A stretch of 64,000 nucleotides of DNA, from the NCBI GenBank assembly GCA_019787685.1, contig JAHNUO010000004.1, forward strand, positions 868,001-932,000, in the 5' to 3' direction. The translations under genes were made by a program, and so were the position numbers. How positions within the stretch are numbered: the first letter of the stretch is position 1; every line of letters begins with the position of its first letter. This document shows positions 59,901-64,000 of the stretch, one piece after another. The stretch is from Chiua virens (lineage: Eukaryota > Basidiomycota > Agaricomycetes > Boletales > Boletaceae). The notes under the pieces are model-generated. The model was given only the letters and a program-made list of their open reading frames with translations, did not search any database and had not been told where the DNA came from.

Positions 59901-60805
59901 GATGGAAAAGCATATGACTTACAGGAATCATATTTTATGGAGCCCTCGGGAGTACGAGGTGTGTTGGTCGAATCCAGGCGTGCCTCTACTTCAATGCACG
60001 AGTGAAGGATGGAATTCTTGCGCGTCATGACTGAAGGGACTTTACGATTGACACAAGAAAGACGATCCTTGACTAGCTGCACCTCGGATACCAAACGACG
60101 TTGCGTCTCCACTGACGACAAACACAATGATTGCCTGCTGATGAACTGGACCCGAGCCTCAATCGAATCGAGGACCTTATGCGAGTTTAGCGTGCGACGG
60201 TTGCGTTCTTGCTTTGACAAGAATGATGATTCTCTGAGCGAATACAAGGGATGTTAAAGATGAGTGCCATACATAGGAAAAAAGGCATACTGCAAGCTTG
60301 GACTACCATCCTTAGGCGGAGAGCGCTTCTCGACCACAGAAGGCTTCGAGAGTGGACTGGAAATGAGTGAGCAATCCATCTGGTACAGTAGGACGAATTA
60401 CTCACGATGTCGCCGTAGCTTCGCCAATCACTTCAGCACCGCCTGGTAAGTGTTGCGAAGGTCCCTCCCTAAATATAAGTGAGCGACAGCGGACACAACC
60501 AGACAAATGACTCACGACGGTGTAAGTGTCATTTGGCCAATTGCTGCAGTCAGATCATCAACCACAGTATCTCCCGATCGTCGCGGAGGTATCCCAACAA
60601 GTTCATCTCGAAGCAGGGACTCAACAGCAATCCGACGAGCATTGGAGGAGACGTCATCTTGCTGCAAGAGTTGGACATTGCCAAGGTGGATGCTTCGGAA
60701 CCTCTGGGGGATCAGTTTGCCCTCGGGCCTCCTGGCCACACCCTCAATGTCTACCTCAGAGCAAAGAGAGCAAAAGCATCGATATTTTTGGTCACGAGCA
60801 GGCAT
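56984..60805 (-). CDS. Tnp2-type (CACTA-like) transposase gene
   Basis: Multi-exon transposase of the kind common in Agaricomycetes. The start MPARDQKYRCFCSLCSEVD at 60805 gives a Cys motif. Charged exons follow (60400-59890), then a long exon 59812-58187 with membrane-like MAGVVFFGMSRAAADIFLGI, a zinc-type CPKCSCTY, GRFLFSLNVDFFNVEGNSQR, CLNLPLDMRYKTENMYLAGI, IIPGPNEPSGEQL, ACVVCDLPAARKTA, and YWDPARQLVVDVMHCLLEGL. Downstream exons carry FGPVRSWWCFPFERLIGHLQ and RLPNNHHFG. These blocks match the tnp2 family seen in CACTA/En-Spm elements. I see no stop inside exons, but several joins are unverified. Terminal repeats were not found. Confidence 0.78.
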
Positions 60806-61341
60806 GAGCAATGAGGGAGGATCAGTTCGTGGAATCTATGGACGGAGATCATCAGTTGGAGACGTATTTCAGTATTTCAATGGCACAGTGCACTGACGGC
60901 ATACAATGTCTTGGACGTTGCGAACAGGACCACGGTTACTGTCTCCAAGAAGAAGACAACATCTTACCTGCAACCCTCGCTTGTGGGAACAACAACTCTG
61001 TCTGTAAAAGTACAACGACTTCCTTTTTTGCGAGATTGCGACTAACGTGTCCAGATTAGCATCTACTACTCAATCGACGAGGAGGATACTCACTCTGGGC
61101 TCGCCGGTGAACAAATTTCTGAGGTTCTAATTACTGTAGTTCGCCTGGGATATTTATTAGAAACAATTGCATGTTCGGTTATAAATAGTACTTAGAGCTA
61201 CTGTAATACACTGCCGATACTGCTGCTATGGGTTGCTACTAGAACGAGAAAGAGTTGCATCAGTGTCGCACGAAGGAATTTAAACTGGAACGAACTCAAT
61301 TGGATAATCGGTTCCCACGCCACAGTGGCAATGAACACAAC

Positions 61342-61444
61342 AATGGCGATAAACGAATACAACGGTGATAAACGAGTACAATGGCAATAAACAAATACAA
61401 TGGTGATAAACAAATACAATGGCGATAAACGAATAATGGCGATG
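61342..61444. repeat. 19-bp minisatellite, about five copies
   Basis: Units begin at 61342, 61361, 61380, 61399 and 61418 with consensus AATGGCGATAAACGAATAC and a few substitutions; a partial sixth unit ends near 61444. Confidence 0.92.
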
Positions 61445-61538
61445 CCGGCCCCATACAAGAATGCCCAGGGTCGTTAGAGACGGCGGTGTCGCATAGGCTA
61501 GCATTGACGGGCACGACAGACTACTACAGATCACAGGA

Positions 61539-63991
61539 CTATCTCTGAATAACAATATGCATCCAAGGGAACATCTTGTCAGATGCAGAATCTGGGTTTT
61601 CAGCGAGCCAGAGAGGATCGTAAAAAGATTGTGGCAAACCCATGACAGGCCTACGCGAGGACGGCAAGGCATTACCGCTTCGAATGCGCTTCGTTAACTT
61701 CGCACCCTTCTGACAGAATGTTTCCTTGTCTTGGGTGCGTTGGATGTCAATGATGTTTAACTCCCTTTTGATGTCCCTCCTCCAGGGCATCCCGTGATTG
61801 TGAAACGCGATTTCCATGTCCTCGTCGCCACTCTCGTCAGAGCTTGTCCCATCGCTGCCCAATGTCGACACAACATCCAACAAAAAAGCCCAAACGGCTG
61901 CATCGTCATCTCGCTCGGCCTTCACTTCTGCCAGGGTTTGAGTGATCCTTAGACGACGACGATATTTCTTCCCTACATCAGCACTAAAATTGATGAGATG
62001 AGTAAACGACTTACACTGAGCCTTCGTTCATCCTTCCTGGCCTTCTGCAACCTTTCATCCTTTTCCCTCAGCAACCGCTTTGCAATCTCCTGCTCGGTTT
62101 CGATTGAGCTATCGTCACGCACACGAGGTTTGGCACTTGAAAGCCTAGCTTTGATGCGAGCGAACTTCTGAGCTATAGCATCCTCCCAATATTCATCAGA
62201 TCGAGGTTGCGTCGACCACTTTTCTTCCCGCCTCTTCATCTTTAGTTGCTGCACAAGTTCGGAAATCACCACTTGGTTCCAAACGGAAGTCGCTGGACGG
62301 CTGAAATCCCACTGCAAGTCGTCAGGATCGGGGCCGCTTCCACCATCTAGAAATGCCTGAACTCGTTCACGGGAAACCCCACCAACAAGTAAGAATTCGT
62401 CATCCGTGCTGATCCCAAACGCTTCCTTGAAAAGGTCGCGAACATGTTCCTAAAGCGGATTAGGTACGACTCCATGCAGATAACCTTAATGTGCTTACAA
62501 GATTTACAACCCGCTCTTTATCGCAAGCAATCTCATGCTTCAACTTGACCACTTTGCGTGACTGTCTCTTCGCAGGAGTTGGAGACGTCGGATTATTCTG
62601 CATGACCCGGTAGACCTCGTGCGCAACCCTTTCTATTGTACTTTGGTCCAATAACAAGGAATTGGCAGGTGCGCTTGTAGTCACAGGAGGATTTTTCTCC
62701 TGGAGGAACAATCAGTAAGCGATCAGCGATATGATTAATAACTACAAACACAAGTGCCGGTCAACCTGACCCTTGGGGGGGAAGCCAACTTCTGGCTGAA
62801 GAAAGGCTGTGGCAAGGGAGACGAATTCAGATCGGGTGAAGGTGAGCGAGACATTGGGTGCTGGGTTGGCATGGGTGGAGAAAATGCCTCAGTGAGAGAC
62901 GATCGAGCAGGAGCATTCTTCTCCTGGAGGATCGATCAATAAGCGACCGGTGACATGATTAATAGCTACAAACATAAGTGCCGGTCAACTTAACTCTCCG
63001 GGAAGTCGACTTCTGACTGAAGAAAGGCTGAAGCAGGAGAGATGAATTCAGATCAGGTGAGGGAGAGCGGGATATTGGGCGCTGGGTTGGCACGAATGGA
63101 GAAAATGGCACAGTGAGAGACGATCCAGGCTGATGTGAGATAATTGCAGTGTCTCCAGAATTCTTCTCCAGTTCCTATTGCGTCGTGCATGAGTACATTC
63201 CAGGTATTATGTGGAGATAAACGTACATAAATTTTCCGGAGAGCCATCTCATATTTCTGCGAAAGAAGAGCTACCTCCGACTCCTTGTCGACCTGGCGTG
63301 TTTTGAGATCATGACTTTAAGTCAACAAAAAAGAGCTTACTTTCATCCTCTGAATCATTGTCTGAACATCAGCTTCCGCACGATGCATTGCCTGACCTGC
63401 CTGACGCTCAGCCTCGACTTCCCTCTCGAATTTCTCAATTGCTAATTGCTGGTTCCGAAGAACCAACTCCTGATCAATAATCGCCCGTCTCATCCTATCG
63501 GACTCCTCGGTAAGTATTGTATTACGCTGCCGGTACTCCTCTTCGAGTGTTTTGAGTTTTGCGTTTTCTTCTTGAAGAGTATTATATTGGACAAGAGCTG
63601 ATTGGTAAAAGTGCTTCTTGGACGTTTTCGTACTCTATGGCCGGTCTGCGTCAAAGTTCCACACGAATGCAAAGCATCATACCTCGAGCTCTCTGGAGGT
63701 CCTCTGAAAGCGTGATTTCAACGAATACATGCTTGTTCGTAGTGATGTTGATCGATCAATCTCGACCAACTTTACCTTTGCGCCCGGCTGTGCCCCATCG
63801 TTAAGTCAACAATTACGGCGCTCAAGAGAAGCACGTACCGGTTGCATATTTGGCTCACTATTCGGATCCGCAGGACGAGTACCGCTCGTGGCATTCCAGG
63901 GATTGTAAGCGACGACTTCGGTTGACGCATTGGAAGGAGTAACATGATCCGACGTGGTATCCGACAGAGAGGGGAGCGCATCGAGGACCAT
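61539..63991 (-). CDS. Unrecognised coiled-coil protein with duplicated exon
   Basis: Start MVLDALPSLSDTTSDHVTPS at 63991. The exons in order are a Ser/Asn-rich N-terminus; a coiled coil (LQEENAKLKTLEEEYRQRN, IEKFEREVEAERQAGQAMHR) near 63600-63350; two similar Pro/Ser-rich exons (PISRSPSPDLNSSLLLQPFF and PMSRSPSPDLNSSPLPQPFF); IERVAHEVYRVMQNNPTSPT; a helical section with QWDFSRPATSVWNQVVISEL and EIAKRLLREKDERLQKAR; and a C-terminus with ESGDEDMEIAFHNHGMPWRR and SSRRPVMGLPQSFYDPLWLA. It ends at TAA 61539. I do not recognise the family; its C-terminal motifs feel like a conserved basidiomycete protein. The upstream end may extend beyond the window. Confidence 0.6.
62695..63130 (-). repeat. Tandem exon-plus-intron duplication, period about 224 bp
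   Basis: TTCTCCTGGAGGA...AAGCGA recurs at 62695 and 62919, and similarity continues through GTGCCGGTCAAC, GAATTCAGATC and CAGTGAGAGACGATC. Each unit holds one Pro/Ser-rich exon and its intron (GTTGACCGGCACTT... to CCTCCAG). Confidence 0.85.
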
Positions 63992-64000
63992 GGAATCGAG

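Noticed and set aside
61198..61672. Minus-strand frames with repeated YRHCICLSPLYSF-like residues
   Set aside because: They are translations of the 19-bp minisatellite, not a protein.

Overview
This is nuclear DNA from a filamentous basidiomycete fungus, most likely an Agaricomycete. Genes are packed on both strands. They are split by many short introns of about 45-65 nt, and several proteins read as typical mushroom-clade versions of eukaryotic genes (Eos1, Argonaute, Cwf19, Tnp2-type transposase). A Rhizoctonia/Ceratobasidium-like fungus fits, but that is an inference from protein flavour only.

Layout. 1-9.4 kb holds housekeeping genes: the 5' part of an unrecognised protein (-), divergent from the RPA1 subunit of replication protein A (+), then two spliceosome genes, the DEAH helicase Prp2/DHX16 (-) and the RING/CCCH factor Cwc24 (-). 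9.4-12.2 kb has a cluster of palindromes and an amino-acid/GABA-type permease that carries a frameshift. 12.2-16 kb is repeat-rich: a small predicted secreted protein built from two tandem modules, plus duplicated 5' regions of the same family; a third copy lies at 55 kb. 16-19 kb holds the decayed remains of two adjacent genes, RPAP1 and a Kel3/KLHDC4 kelch protein.

19-29.1 kb is a nested transposon. A PIF/Harbinger element (59-bp terminal inverted repeats, TTA target duplication, Myb/SANT-like protein plus DDE transposase) was hit inside its Myb/SANT gene by a Ty3/gypsy chromodomain retrotransposon with two identical 432-bp LTRs and a 5-bp target duplication. That element shows a Tf1-like self-priming arrangement, a textbook -1 frameshift signal between gag and pol, two extra ORFs before gag, and an RNase H catalytic Asp-to-Asn change.

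31-38.5 kb holds a DUF427 protein, a mitochondrial SLC25 carrier, a single-pass membrane glycoprotein and Eos1. 39-43 kb is a second Harbinger-type gene pair whose reading frames look intact. 44-55 kb holds a peroxisomal SCP2-type thiolase (C-terminal AKL), Argonaute, a mitochondrial CitE/CLYBL-like lyase and Cwf19. 55-61 kb holds repeats, an AT-rich block and a Tnp2-type transposase gene. 61.5-64 kb is an unrecognised coiled-coil protein with an internally duplicated exon.

Functional links: Prp2, Cwc24 and Cwf19 act in the same late spliceosome pathway, and Argonaute lies in a window rich in transposons. Several otherwise good genes contain single-base shifts, often at short G runs, so sequencing or assembly error must be weighed against true gene decay. 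Coordinates of multi-exon genes span start to stop including introns.
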